A stretch of 64,000 nt of DNA from Amoebidium appalachense (GCA_963693365.1 CAVNZM010000004.1:1302001-1366000), one strand, 5' to 3'. Positions 14,911 to 42,551 are shown, counted from the stretch's first letter. The notes: a model not told the origin generated them from the sequence alone. Translations and numbers: made by a program.

Positions 14911-15000
<90 letters not shown>
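14910..15000. repeat. (GT)n microsatellite, ~90 bp
   Basis: Uninterrupted GT dinucleotides followed by G runs up to about 15072. Confidence 0.95.
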
Positions 15001-15275
15001 GTTCTGGTGGTGGCAGGGGCACCCTGGGGAAGGGGGGGGGGGGGGGGGGGAGAAAGGGGGGGGGGGGGGGGGCACGGGGGTTTAAATGCGCCATAAAGTA
15101 CGAAATACACATTCATAACGGACACCACAATTCAGAATACAGAGCCCATGCTCAGGGGGGGCCCACGTCATCGACAGTACCCGAGTTTCGACCCATTCAC
15201 CTCGTCGACGAAACCCAATTCAGATACTGGTTCACTTACACATGGGTGGGTCACCCGAGGGAGGAAGAGAGAGAG

Positions 15276-15985
<710 letters not shown>

Positions 15986-16169
15986 ACAGAGATTGGCGAG
16001 TTCTTTCTCTTGCACCCCTGTATGTGTTCCTAAAAAATGCCTTAGCACGTGCTTTCCTATCAGGATTTTCAGTGGTCAAAGTGTTTGCTCCATTTATCTT
16101 CTGCTTACATGATTTGTCTTGAAGCGCTCCTTCTCGACCTCAATAGAATAAATAGCTTCATATTTAGAT

Positions 16170-17294
16170 GTTATAGGCTAGAACCATCCGATCACACGAG
16201 GAAAAGCGACATCCACATCATGTTTGTTGTTAACAATAATCTGCTTGGCGTTGTTCTTTTCAATTTCACAAGCAAGAGGCATCAATACAGAAGAAAAATG
16301 TGTGGTGGGGGACTTATCTGGCGAGGCTCCGCTGGCCAGAAGTAACCGATAGTGCCGGGCGCTGGAGGATTTTGATATACGCCCATTGTCTCCGACCAGA
16401 ATGCGCAGGAATCACATTTTGCTCTGCTGCCAGTGACACCGTCACAGCACACAATTGTCGAATAAGGAGAATTCGAAGGACCCATCTGTGCTGGTCAATA
16501 TCCTCTCCCCCGAACGTGGTTAGTGAGTGTTTTTGATGGTTAGTGGTTTTATTATACTGTTTTGCAAAGTCTTCTCCAAGTATTACATCGTGCCGAACAT
16601 TTTCTAATACTAAAAATGGCCAGTAATACATTGTAATTTCAAGCTAGGAAAAAAGGGATAACACACTTGCCAAGCACATGCAGTGAATCATTTTGCTTAA
16701 CAGAGCCCACACGTGTGTTTGTTTGTCTTAGTGTTAGTCACGTTTTTGTGCTCTCTATATACTGCAGCTGCGCTTATTGCACAATGAGAAGCACCATGCA
16801 TATCACATAGTGTTTTGTAATATTGATCATTGTGCCATCAATGTGAACATCAACATACGTACGTGGGTCTGGGTCATGCGAAACAATGGGGGAAGCATCA
16901 ATTTTGCAAGGCACTTTGCGTGGTGTATGTATGATGCATGCAATCGTAAAGGGGAGAAGAGTCGGGAGATTGAATATAGGATTGCTTTCTTTTATTGTCA
17001 ACCTGCCCAATGACACTGGTGGGAACTGCCCTACTATCAGCTCCCGTGCATTCCTATTTTGCCTGGCTACCACAACCAGCACCTGCTGCCCCATCATTAA
17101 ATCCTTTTCTGCTAGCCTGACGAAGGGCAAGCATAAGCCTTATGCTCTACAGAACCACACACCCAACAACCTGTGTACTTTTTCTTAATATGTTGGTCTT
17201 GCGGCTTTGTAATCCTACCATTTTCTCTAGTGCCATGCAGACCTCTACACTTACCACACGATAGTATATATATCTGCAAATGTGTGTTTTTCAA
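16170..17294 (-). pseudogene. Decayed Ty3/gypsy-like gag-protease fragment
   Basis: Reading in the minus sense, a CCHC zinc knuckle (C-x2-C-x4-H-x4-C, 17127-17168) is preceded by a second partial Cys/His cluster. About 0.5 kb further on comes a retropepsin-like C-terminal block with DVILGEDF (around 16570-16590), then an IPAHSGRR segment and a stretch ending VIGWF, a pattern typical of the region between protease and reverse transcriptase in gypsy polyproteins. The DTGA-type catalytic motif is not visible and the frame is interrupted by stops and shifts, so this is a broken copy. The order knuckle, protease, linker supports the assignment; the exact clade is unknown. Confidence 0.6.
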
Positions 17295-17772
17295 AGTGTA
17301 AAAAAACTATACTTCTATTAGAAAATCAAAACTTTTCTATGCTAACAATATCAAAAAGATATATATAATAGTGATTGAAACCTTATATATATTGTTTTTG
17401 TAGTCCGTTAGTCGACCAGAAAGGCCAGGTATACACACGCCCCTCGGGGGAGAAATTGTCTTCGAGCATCTGATCGAAAAAGTGCGTCTGAGTTGAAACC
17501 GTAAAGAGAGAGTAGAGGAGAAAAGAGAGAAAGAAACTTGCACCGGCTCCCCCCATTGTCTCCCATTAACATATTTATTAAGAGGCAAGGAAAATTAGTA
17601 CTATTAACATAGTACGTTAGGAGTAGATCTAGAATTAAATCATTCAATGTTAGGAAAGAATAAAAATGTTAATATATGTGAACTGTTCAAGCTAGAGTAT
17701 TGTCGGGTACCTGTTGAGGCGCTGCACATGCATATGGGATGATATCAGTCAGTGATATCGACGTATCCCCCC

Positions 17773-17806
<34 letters not shown>

Positions 17807-18496
17807 TCTCCCCCCCCCCCCCCCCCCCCTCCCCCTTCCCCGGCGAGGCCTCTCGAGCTCCTCCCCCGAAGTTCCCCTAAAGCAAAACAGAAAAAATCAA
17901 ACAATCATTGGGAAAAAAACAAGGAAACAAAAAAAGAAGTGCCATGGGGTTTACACACTTTTTATTGCGTGGACACTGCCGGAGGCCCAGCCACATTCAC
18001 TTGCCATGAGTGACTTTTCAAGTGACGCATTATGTATGTGCATGCCACACTAATTACATCATCATCGGGTTCTCAGCGGCCCGCAAAGATCTAGATATGA
18101 TAATAGGGCACCGTACGCGTGTGTACGATGAATCAGATGTAACATGTCCTACCGTAGCCGGTACTACCCCCCAGCGCTAGCCGCCGCCACACACACCACA
18201 TGTGTGTACACGCCGCCACCACCACCACCAGTACGTACTGTACCACCATCACCGGTGCCGCCACCATGGCATGTGTGCCTGTACATGTGGTGTGTGTGTA
18301 TGTGTGTGCGTGTGTGCACGAAATTGGACGCGGGTGTTTGTGCGTGTGTCTCGGTTTGAAGGTGTGCAGGTGTGTTTATGTGGTGTACGCGTGTGTGCGT
18401 GTGCAGATTTGTGTGCGTGTGTGCAAGCACGCACACACCATGATGCACAGTTGCACATGCGTGTGCGTGCGTGTCTTTGAGTGCACGTGTGTGTGT

Positions 18497-18549
<53 letters not shown>

Positions 18550-18728
18550 ATTTTAGCTCAAGCGTTTCTATTGGCTCGGATTTTCCTGGAATTTAAGGGG
18601 CTTAAGGTACCTTGACTGACGAAGGAAGCTGGACAAGTTAGGTGTGGGGCGTGTGTGTATGTGTGTGTGTTCAAGACGGCTCTGCACAAACAATGCACCA
18701 CTGAGATTTGTGCGAGAGGAACACCACC
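17295..18728. other. Intergenic; C runs and (TGCG)n
   Basis: AT-rich to 17740, C runs at about 17767-17830, TG/CG-rich sequence at 18290-18480 ending in an uninterrupted (TGCG)n tract at about 18500-18548. The 18550-18728 interval is the likely promoter/5' region of the following gene; I see no clear TATA box. Confidence 0.5.
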
Positions 18729-27908
<9,180 letters not shown>

Positions 27909-28012
27909 TTATTGACCAATTAATGAAAAATAGATAAATTTAACGGTGGATGTTTTGCCATCTTTGTCCTGTTATAGTATAATGATCCCTGCAGAATGGT
28001 TGGTTTGTAGGG

Positions 28013-28067
<55 letters not shown>

Positions 28068-28393
28068 GGGGGGGAGGGGGGGGGGAGGGGGGAGGGGGAG
28101 GGGAGGAGGGGAAGGGGGGGAGGGGGGATAATGGGTGGATATGATTTGGATGACACTCTACTCATGCTATGAAAATGTTTTCTTGTAATGACCTAATTGA
28201 TAAACGAGAAAATGCTGTGAATAAATGGAATCCTCCTTGTATCAATCTGTAGATATTGTGGCAGGGTGTGCCTGTCTTTGAATAAAACGGAAGGGCAGAC
28301 AACAAGAATCTCGTAGATACGTGTCATAATGATTGACTGAATTTGTTTCTCACACTGGCTCGGGGACAGCCGACGGTCCATAAGCCCCCCCCC

Positions 28394-28442
<49 letters not shown>

Positions 28443-28707
28443 ACACACCGGTCACAACCACTAGCACCACATCCCTTCCACCTCCCTGGCATTTTCTTTG
28501 GAAAGAAATGGAAGAAACAAGAGCAATCGAAGGAAAAGAGGAACTTTGGGGAAAAAAGAAGCAAGAACTGTTGCAATGTGTGCGTGTGTGTGCATGCGCG
28601 CGTGCGTGTGTGTGTGCGTGTGTGCGTGCATGTATGCATGCGTGTGTGTGTGCGTGCGTGCGTGCGTGCGTGCATGCTTGTGTTCTTGCCCACGTTCGTG
28701 TTGCGGT

Positions 28708-28749
<42 letters not shown>

Positions 28750-29803
28750 TTGACGCCCGCACATGCTCGTGTACGTGCGTACGCGCACGTGTGTGCATAC
28801 ATGTGTGTGTTCTCGCATCCGTGTTGTGATGTGTGTGTGTGTGCATGTGTGTTTGTATGTATGTGTGTGTGTGTGTCCGTGCGCGCATGCGTGTGTGCGT
28901 GTGTGCGTGAGTGCGTGAGTGCGTGCGTGCGTGCGTGCGCGCATGCGTGTGGGCGTGCGTGCGTGCCCTCGTGTGTGTTCATGTGTGTGTGCATGCGTGC
29001 ATGCAGGCGGGCGGGCAGGCGGCCAGGTGGGCAGGCGAGTGGGCGAGGACGTGAGTGCTGCGTGTACACGCGTGTGTCCGTGTGTGTGCGTACGTGCGTG
29101 CGTGCGTGCGCGCGTGCACGTGCCCGTGGCTGTTATGCTTTCCTGGACCTGTGTCACAGTGACGGTAACTCAAGCAGTGATTGCTGCAGCTGCCACCATA
29201 TTTTTTTGCATTGAAAACGATAGTATCATCAGTTAATGTCTTACCCAGCCTGCGGAAAGATGCGTGTTCATTGCTCATGGATATTTCAAATATTTCTCTA
29301 TGTGTACATGGCATGTGGGATCCGTTGTTTTTCTGCGGCCGGTGTGCAGCTTACTACCGGGCAGTGAGATGTAGAGGCATGTGCCACCTGCATACTCAGG
29401 CCATTTAAAGAGAACCTACATGTCAGCTGAGAAGTGTATACGTAGAAGATACATTCATATCATGGCTGTATCTTTTTCTTGTTTCTAGTATTTGCGTTAT
29501 ATTTTTAAACGCCAAATTTTATTAGCGTCATATTTCATTCCGCCAAATTTTTGGTGGGTACCAGCCCCATGGGTTCAGATAATTTTAAATAAGGATTTCT
29601 TCCTGCACACAGTGCCAAGGAAAGGAAAGGAAATGTACATACATTTTTTAGGCCAAAAACATAAACCATCAACTATCATGTCTTGCCTAGATCCAACAGG
29701 GCTCGCCTCTTCAAGAAGTGCCTAGCATCATTTATCTAGTATGAATATATGGATGCAAAAATCAAGTTCGCGGGTTAAGTATACCTCTAATTACTACAAA
29801 TAG
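27909..29803. other. 3' flank of the SH2 gene and intergenic TG/CG repeats
   Basis: A run of about 52 G at 28015-28066 is followed by more G-rich sequence to about 28127. Possible AATAAA polyadenylation signals occur at 28220-28225 and 28281-28286 (plus). TG/TGCG-rich DNA fills about 28575-29115. The rest (29130-29800) is unique sequence with no supported gene. Confidence 0.55.
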
Positions 29804-31219
29804 TTACACAAAGAGGGTGACCAAAGCCACGGGCATAAAACACAACCCAGCAATAGCCAGGGCCAAAGCAGCCCACCTCTTAATGGCCGTCCTGCCTCCC
29901 TGCTCTAGATCTGTCTCCTGCCTGAACATAAAGAAGAAACACAAACCGGGGAACACGTAGGTGACGAGAGAGGAAGAGGTAGCACCAATCACCCCGAAAA
30001 TGATACCAAGGTTGTCAACAAACATAGCGAGTGCATATGTACCACCGAGAACCACACCAGTGACAGCCCAATACATCATCCTCTGCTTGCGAGAATCAGT
30101 GCCGATCATTTCACGCTTTCCGGAGGCGTTCAAAATGCTGTTGACAAAGTGAATAATGGATTGGCGTGTGGGGAAGGTGAGAAGCGGATAAGACACCAAG
30201 ACAACAAAAGTGATGAGAATGCGTGCAACTGTGACGGGGGCAACCTGTGGGTAGTCGAGAAGAATGTTGCTGCTGACCTTGCTGCCATATGTGAAGTATC
30301 CGCACAGCCCAAAAACAATGTACAAAACAGAAACGACGCTCAATGCAGAAACAGAAACCATGTCCATGCGCTTCACCGAGGGTTTTTTTAGCTCGTTGTA
30401 AGTCTGGAAGATGTTTGCATGGCAGCAAAAACTGAAGATATAGATGGGCATAGCGCGGATGACGCCGAAACCTTGTTGCACTGCCACCACCGTACCGTGG
30501 CACTCCTCAAGGGTGGGCCAACTGCTGCATGGATCCAAAGCAGGCACACCCTCAGGGGCAATGCAGTAAATAACCACCAGAATCATAATGTAGAAGATAG
30601 AAACAATCGCGGCCAGGGACGTAAAGCGAAGGCCGTTAACGTTGGATAGCACACCGAGGGGAATACCGAACACAACCCAGCCAATGGTGATCCACAGGCG
30701 GCGGTCAAGGAGGATGGAATCCGCTGGGAGGTTCGCAAGGAAACCAATAACATCGGGCATAACGTCACCAACAACAATAAGGTAGCTGGTGGCCACACCA
30801 AACGTGAGGGATGTTACTGCAATATCGGCAACCAGGGAGAGTTTGGGGAAGGTACGATGCACAACAAGCCCGAAGGACGTGTTCTCCCCGCCAATGCGAT
30901 GGCAGCACTTTGAAAGAAGATGCAGACCGAAGAAGGAAAGACCCGCGCTCAAAACCATGAGCAGGGAAGAAAGGAGCCACCCACACTGCGCAAATCCAGA
31001 GGGAAGAGCGAGAACGCCTGCGCCGACGATTGTGTTTACAAGGTTGACGGTGCTGCTGAAAACCGTGGCATTTCTTGTGCTGAAGGAATCATCCTCGGCA
31101 CACTGGTCGTGGTCACTGATTGCATACACGCTATCCGAACCTTGGACCACCCCATCTTTCTTGGTGTCCTTGTCGAATTCACCGACACCCCGGTCAAATG
31201 TTACGCTGTTGATGGCCAT
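29804..31219 (-). CDS. Vacuolar/plasma-membrane amino-acid transporter, AAAP (SLC36/SLC38/AVT) family
   Basis: One uninterrupted frame of 471 residues from the chosen start. The first predicted helix has the family pattern of SSTVNLVNTIVGAGVLALP (residues about 55-73), and about eleven hydrophobic segments follow, the usual number for this family. The resemblance is to SLC38-like and yeast Avt6-like proton- or sodium-coupled amino-acid carriers; substrate and membrane are not determined by sequence. An upstream in-frame ATG at 31315 exists but has a poor context. The ATG at 31219 has A at -3 and G at +4, and a TATA box at 31351-31359 would put the transcript start about 10 bases before the upstream ATG, so 31219 is preferred. 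The gene has no introns, unlike the other genes here, which may reflect retroposition or simple loss. Confidence 0.9.
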   Translation of the reverse strand: MAINSVTFDRGVGEFDKDTKKDGVVQGSDSVYAISDHDQCAEDDSFSTRNATVFSSTVNLVNTIVGAGVLALPSGFAQCGWLLSSLLMVLSAGLSFFGLHLLSKCCHRIGGENTSFGLVVHRTFPKLSLVADIAVTSLTFGVATSYLIVVGDVMPDVIGFLANLPADSILLDRRLWITIGWVVFGIPLGVLSNVNGLRFTSLAAIVSIFYIMILVVIYCIAPEGVPALDPCSSWPTLEECHGTVVAVQQGFGVIRAMPIYIFSFCCHANIFQTYNELKKPSVKRMDMVSVSALSVVSVLYIVFGLCGYFTYGSKVSSNILLDYPQVAPVTVARILITFVVLVSYPLLTFPTRQSIIHFVNSILNASGKREMIGTDSRKQRMMYWAVTGVVLGGTYALAMFVDNLGIIFGVIGATSSSLVTYVFPGLCFFFMFRQETDLEQGGRTAIKRWAALALAIAGLCFMPVALVTLFV

Positions 31220-31349
31220 TATGCTTAATAATTTGAGACAAGGTGTGTTTTGTGTATCTGTGCAGCGCGATACTTTGGCTTGGGCGAAAAGAGCCGAGCA
31301 CTGCACTTTGATCATCGGAGTGAATGAAGGCCATGTTGTGTGAGCCTGT

Positions 31350-31359
31350 CCTTATATAC
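31350..31359 (-). promoter_or_regulatory. TATA box of the transporter gene
   Basis: GGTATATAAGG in the minus sense, about 130 bases upstream of the preferred start codon. Confidence 0.7.
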
Positions 31360-31396
31360 CTGGTGGTCAGAGGCTCAGAAGTGTTCTCGTGATCTG

Positions 31397-31468
31397 ATTG
31401 GTGGTTGATACGGCAAGATTCTAATCTTTAAGCACATCCAATGAGATGGAGTTATCTCTACAGCCAAT
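31397..31468. promoter_or_regulatory. Cluster of CCAAT boxes
   Basis: ATTGG at 31397-31401 (CCAAT on minus), CCAAT at 31438-31442 and CCAAT at 31464-31468, all between the two opposed TATA boxes. This suggests a bidirectional promoter; binding by an NF-Y-like factor is inference. Confidence 0.5.
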
Positions 31469-31653
31469 CACAAGTGGGTAAAACAGTTAACTGGTGCGAG
31501 TGAGTCGCGACGCAGCGACACTGAAGCGGGCAATCTCCCGGTCTCCCTGGTCTCCAGCCTCCCCTTCCCAACGCTACTAATTATTATAGTTTTTTGCATT
31601 TTTCTAATATATGTAAAAAATATCAGAGATAACATAGGTCCACCGTCGTCGTG

Positions 31654-31660
31654 TATAAAA
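31654..31660 (+). promoter_or_regulatory. Second TATA box, divergent from the transporter
   Basis: TATAAAA on the plus strand. A start about 30 bases downstream would coincide with the first of four hairpins at 31681-31765. Confidence 0.45.
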
Positions 31661-31680
31661 CAAGCGCAATTTCAACGGGG

Positions 31681-31765
31681 GGCAGATCGACGTCGATGAT
31701 CTGCCGGGCGATGCCCGACAAGGCTAACCGACGAGTCGCGACATGTAGGGGGCTAACGTTAACCC
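31681..31765 (+). ncRNA. Candidate structured transcript, four consecutive hairpins
   Basis: Successive perfect or near-perfect stems: GGCAGATC/GATCTGCC (31681-31705), CGGGC/GCCCG with a GAT loop (31705-31717), the palindrome GTCGCGAC (31735-31742) and a near-palindrome around TAACGTTA (31750-31765). No open frame of note follows. Family unknown; the call rests only on structure plus the adjacent TATA box. Confidence 0.3.
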
Positions 31766-32680
31766 AAGGCTGACTATGTAAAATTTAAATATATAATATT
31801 CCTATGTGTTTTCTGGTTAATAGATAAAGTAACTAAATATTGAACAACCGAAACAAGTTATGGGCACTTGTAACTTAGTAAATTTGTACGCCCACTAGAC
31901 ACCGGTACATGGCCATTGGCCAGATCTTGGCATTCTTGAGTTCCCATGTGGCCATGCGTAACTGACCAATCATTATTCTTCTTTTCTTGAAGCAATGCCT
32001 ATTGGACGTTGTAAATGCCAATCATTATACGCACAGCCGTTGTAACTTGTGTATGTACAAATGTGGTTTTCCCCGTTCTTCTTCCGAATCCTCCTCAAAA
32101 TCTTTCCCTTCTTCTTCTCTTTGTTGTTGTTTTGAAGTACCGTACCTATATCAATGATAGCTAAAATAATAATGCATTATCCGAAAAGACCAGTGAATCT
32201 AGTCGGCAATATCTGTGTTCAGGACAATATGCGATCAGTACTACATGTACACATGAGTGACGTGACATGAGCAGCTTATTTGTAGTGACTCGTTCGGTCG
32301 CCTTCGAAGGCAAACATTGGCCCCTCGTGGTGTCATCGTGTGTGTGCGTGGTTTCCTACCGTAACCGAATGCATTAGCACCATGTTGTTTACACACCAGA
32401 CGTGGGGCGGAAAACATAACAAATGCGGCTCACAGGCCTCTTGATGTATTACTAAGCCAAATGCCGGTCAAAATATGTGTGGCAAGGCCTAGGGGTGACA
32501 TTATCTGTCTGTGTGACTGTCACAGTGTGTGGGTTGGCAAATGGGGCATTCATTTGAATTTTTTGATTGGTATTGAAACCTTTATCACTGATGTGATGAG
32601 GTGCCTGCACCAAGTGGTTAATTTGGCTTCCACCCAGACATAGCTATATATAATGAAGATACAAATAACTTAGTCGAAAA
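31766..32680. other. Intergenic, no gene seen
   Basis: Unique AT-rich sequence with several CCAAT/ATTGG pentamers (for example near 31914, 31966 and 32010). No coding or repeat structure supported. Confidence 0.5.
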
Positions 32681-33049
<369 letters not shown>

Positions 33050-33112
33050 CGTGTGGGTGGGTGTGGTCGTCTGTGCGTGTGTTAGTGTGGAGGAGCCATC
33101 ATTTTTTTCTCG

Positions 33113-33238
<126 letters not shown>

Positions 33239-33700
33239 CTGTGTGTGTGGAGTTATTGGTAGTGTTCTTCAGTAAAACGAAGTTCGGCAGCATGAGGTCC
33301 CGGAAACTGTAACAAAATTTCGTCCAGATCATCCATATACACTTTGGGAACAGCAAGCGCTCGCCAGGTCTAGTGGTATGATAAGTCAATAACGTTTGGT
33401 AGCTCTTTCATTTCGGTATCTCGTGCAAGTGGATGGGCCTGTTAAGCAAGGTGTATGTTTGGAGGAATGCACAAAGGTTAAAACTTTGAATCCTATGTAC
33501 ACGTACACCAGGCTGTATACCTTCACAAACAGAAAAAGCTGCTATATCGAGCATAATTGGGCTCCGAGCAGAATCATTTCGTTTTTATTATGCAGAAAAA
33601 TCCACAATCAACTCAAAGCAGACAAACTCTGCTTCAAAATTTGCAGCCTGTGAGAATAATCGGCTTCTGCTGCTGAATATCAATATCTGTTGCTAAGTTG

Positions 33701-33830
33701 TGCAGAGTAATCCTGTTCATTGCAGTATAGTTCTGTTTGCTGTAGAATAAATCTGTTTACTTGCAGAATAACAGTATGTTTCAAGAATAATTCTCTTTAT
33801 TGCAAAAAAATTCTGTTTGTTGCTGGGAAC
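33701..33830. repeat. 20-21-bp tandem array with a palindromic core
   Basis: About six units resembling TGCAGAATAATTCTGTTTAT. The core CAGAATAATTCTG is self-complementary. Units are diverged, so the array is old. Confidence 0.65.
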
Positions 33831-34070
33831 CAACTCCCTGCCCGGCACTTTTATGTTTACATACTTGGTAGCGATAGTACACAGAATACGAACCCATGCT
33901 GCATATTACTCCCTCTGAGCACTGTGAGCAACAGCTCTCGTCTCATCCGATTGGCTCTCACAAGTTTCACCGGAACTTCCCACAATGCCCACCATTCCTT
34001 CGCAATGGGAAGGGATGTGTATGGGGGTTACGGTAAGAGGGGGTGTGTGGATTGGGATTGTAAGGTGCGT

Positions 34071-34083
<13 letters not shown>

Positions 34084-34124
<41 letters not shown>

Positions 34125-34148
34125 GGGGGGGGGGGGGGGGGGAGGGGG

Positions 34149-34184
<36 letters not shown>
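34084..34184. repeat. G-rich block of ~100 bp
   Basis: Near-continuous G with a few A interruptions, following a short (GT)n. Confidence 0.9.
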
Positions 34185-34187
<3 letters not shown>

Positions 34188-34523
34188 GCGGAGAGGGAAC
34201 GAGATTATAATGAGAGAGCAGATGATAGGTAGGAATTTTATCGGGCTTGGTGGGGCCCAAACGGTGTTAAATAAACTCTTACGGCGAGGGAAGAAAGTTG
34301 GACAGTGCACGGAACAGACCAAATTTGGGCAAAGAATTTTCGTAGAAAGCTTTAGATAAATCAACGAAATGTAGTGTGGCTCTGCTCAGGTTTGTATAGG
34401 CACGTGCTATAATACTGTGCTAGGTTTACCATACCACATGTCAATATGGGCACCGCCAATTGCATGTCATATCAGGATTTACGCTGTTAAATTACACGAG
34501 GCCGGTCTGAGATATGGGGTTGA

Positions 34524-34568
34524 TTTGCTCGGTATATCCCCTCAGCGTTATGTCATGGTCACGGACAT
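34524..34568. repeat. Dispersed repeat, copy B
   Basis: Matches 7101-7145 in the same orientation. Confidence 0.6.
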
Positions 34569-34569
34569 A

Positions 34570-35437
34570 GATATCTATCCGTTCCCTGGTAATTCATTTC
34601 ACCAGGACGTAGGGCACTGTACCGAAGCTTGCACTGAGCCAGATGCCTCCTGTGATAGCCCAAAATCTAAAAATGTGAGGTTACTTTATCTGTTTTGGGA
34701 TATTTCCGCGCTGCCGCTCTCATCGATGTAATTTCATTTACGAGGAATGTCTTTTAACGATCTCCGTATGTACACAGCAGTCCGAATCTGGAAACATGAT
34801 TGAGCGGGCGCCTTCAAGGAGGGGTCGGTGACGGTGCTGGTGGTGGTGGTGCGGTGTGTCTGTGTGTGTGTGTGTGTGCACATGTGTGTGTGTTTGGGGG
34901 GAGGGTGGGAGGCACTACACCAGAATACTCATCAAAACTTTCCTTGTTGGAACCTAACCCCCCCCCCCCCCCCCCCCCCCCCTCTTCCTCCTCCTTCCCC
35001 CAACACACACACGCACACATGCAGGAGACCCCTTGGATCGGGGGATGGCCTGTGTTTATCGACCCTTCCCAGTCTCCCCTCTCCGCAGTAGAGCTCCCGC
35101 TGCCCTTAAACTTGATTACCCCCACACCCCCGGCCCTTTCTCCTTAAGATGTAACCTCCCCGGAGTCCCCCCTTCCTCGAAGCCTCCCCACCTACCCGTC
35201 CGACTTTACCCTCCCTCCACTTCCCCTCCATCTCCCCACTCCCCTCTCCCAACTTGATTCCCCCCGGCCCACCCACCCCCCTTTCCCCCACCCCCTCCCC
35301 CGGGCCCCGCTTTCAGAAACTTTCTTTCAGCTATATCAGGTCGCCGAAATCTGAGATGTTGTGCCTTTTTAACCTCGTTCGGAAGATTTGCACTCTTAAC
35401 CCGAGAAGAAGGCCCGAAGTTTCGCGACGCGCCAACA

Positions 35438-35484
<47 letters not shown>

Positions 35485-35505
35485 ACGTGGCACACACACA
35501 CATGT

Positions 35506-35544
<39 letters not shown>

Positions 35545-35700
35545 AAAACAAAAAAAAAACACCCATGGCAAACCATCCGAAGAAAAAAAGAAAAAGAATG
35601 ATTTGGACTTGTTGTGCAGCTAGGAGCTAGGGCTGGGCATAAGAAATGTACGTCAAAGTTCCCGGTGACGTCAATGGCTGCTAAATTTGGTGCACGAAAT
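34570..35700. other. Intergenic, no gene seen
   Basis: Contains C runs at about 34960-34981 and 35440-35470 followed by (CA)n to about 35540. Pyrimidine-rich 34940-35330 has no supported coding content. Confidence 0.5.
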
Positions 35701-35704
35701 TACC

Positions 35705-36150
35705 GCTCAGCAGGTATTCTCGGAATGTATTCTGAATACAAAAGGTATTCCCTTGTATAACTCTGAATATATTATGGATGTTGTAAAGGTCAAATATTCT
35801 CGGATATGTGCCTGGATACATATGCACGGTGTTTCCGGTGTGTGGGTCAGACAGTCTCGGAATTCCGCCTGAATATACACGGTATTAAGGGTGTATGGGT
35901 CGGTATCCCCGTAACTATGCCTGAATGCACATGATATCCCAGGGTTATAGGTCGGAAGTTCTCAGAATTCATGTGGCTTATATAATATGTACAGTATCCG
36001 CACTGATCAGGTGAGGCCTTACATTCGGAATTATGCCTGGCCCAAATATGTACGGTATTCACGGTGTATAGGTAAGACATTCTGGGGATTGTGCCTGAAC
36101 TTCGCACGGTATTCCAGCCAAAAAGCGCAATATTCTTGGTGTATCCTCAT
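35705..36150. repeat. Degenerate ~53-60-bp tandem array
   Basis: Seven or so diverged units share the ordered words TCTCGGAATT, TGCCTGAATA, CACGGTATT and GGTGTATGGGTC. Unit starts fall near 35707, 35789, 35851, 35905, 35958, 36018 and 36079. Confidence 0.7.
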
Positions 36151-36724
36151 TGCAGCTGCCCCTCCTCTTCGGGCAAGCCTGCTGCTGCAGGTCGCGAGGC
36201 TGCCCATCCGTTGTGGTGGCATTGCACGTATTCTCAAAAAACATGCACTGTTTATTACAACCTCAGATATAACGCACCTTTGCACACGACATGCGTGTTT
36301 TCGTATCTAGAGTTTTCTATACATACATCATCCTGTACACACAGCCAAGAAGCAATTCTCAATCATCTGATACTTCGACTACACTACAGAAGTATATAGT
36401 GAGGGTAAGTATGAGCCAACCCAAACTCAGATTTGGGCCAAACATCCAATCCACCAGAAATCATCACCAATCAGAATAACGAAGCAACTCTCTACAAGGA
36501 GTTGCTTTCAAATACCCCTCACTCGATTATCATGCCAAACAAATAGATCATGGGTTCCAAAAATAGTAACTACTGCACACAACTTGACACAGTTAAGCTA
36601 TGGTGTAGTATTGGATTTCTTGCCGGTGTAGTATTGGAATTCTTGCAGTTAAAAGAGGGCAGATGCACGTGTGCTGATAACCAAAAATGTGCATGTGTAT
36701 GGGTATGTGTATGTGTATGTGTAT

Positions 36725-36761
<37 letters not shown>

Positions 36762-37101
36762 ATTGTGTGTGTGTGTGTGTCTGTGTGTGCAATGTGCTTT
36801 CTGTAAAAAAGGACTCTCATGCTCTCAGGCTGTGTGGATGTGTGGGTAAGAACCAGATGTGTGTGTGCAGCTCGAGTGTGTGTGTTCGTGTGTTCGTGTC
36901 GGTTGGTGTTCCCGTACTCGTATGCCTGTGTGGCTACGTGTGTATGTGTGTGTGTGCAAGCTCATATCCAAAACAATCCGCTATACATTCTCTAACAATC
37001 CCTCCCCCCTCCCCCCCCCTCCCCCCCCCCCCCGTCCCTCCCCCCTCCCCTCTCCTCCCCATAACATACATTCACACGACCATCCCCCCTCACACTCACA
37101 C
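36151..37101. other. Intergenic; (TG)n, C run; 3' flank of the membrane-protein gene
   Basis: TG-rich tract at about 36694-36788 and C-rich block at about 37000-37060. No canonical AATAAA was found on the minus strand just downstream of the stop at 37102. Confidence 0.5.
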
Positions 37102-42551
<5,450 letters not shown>

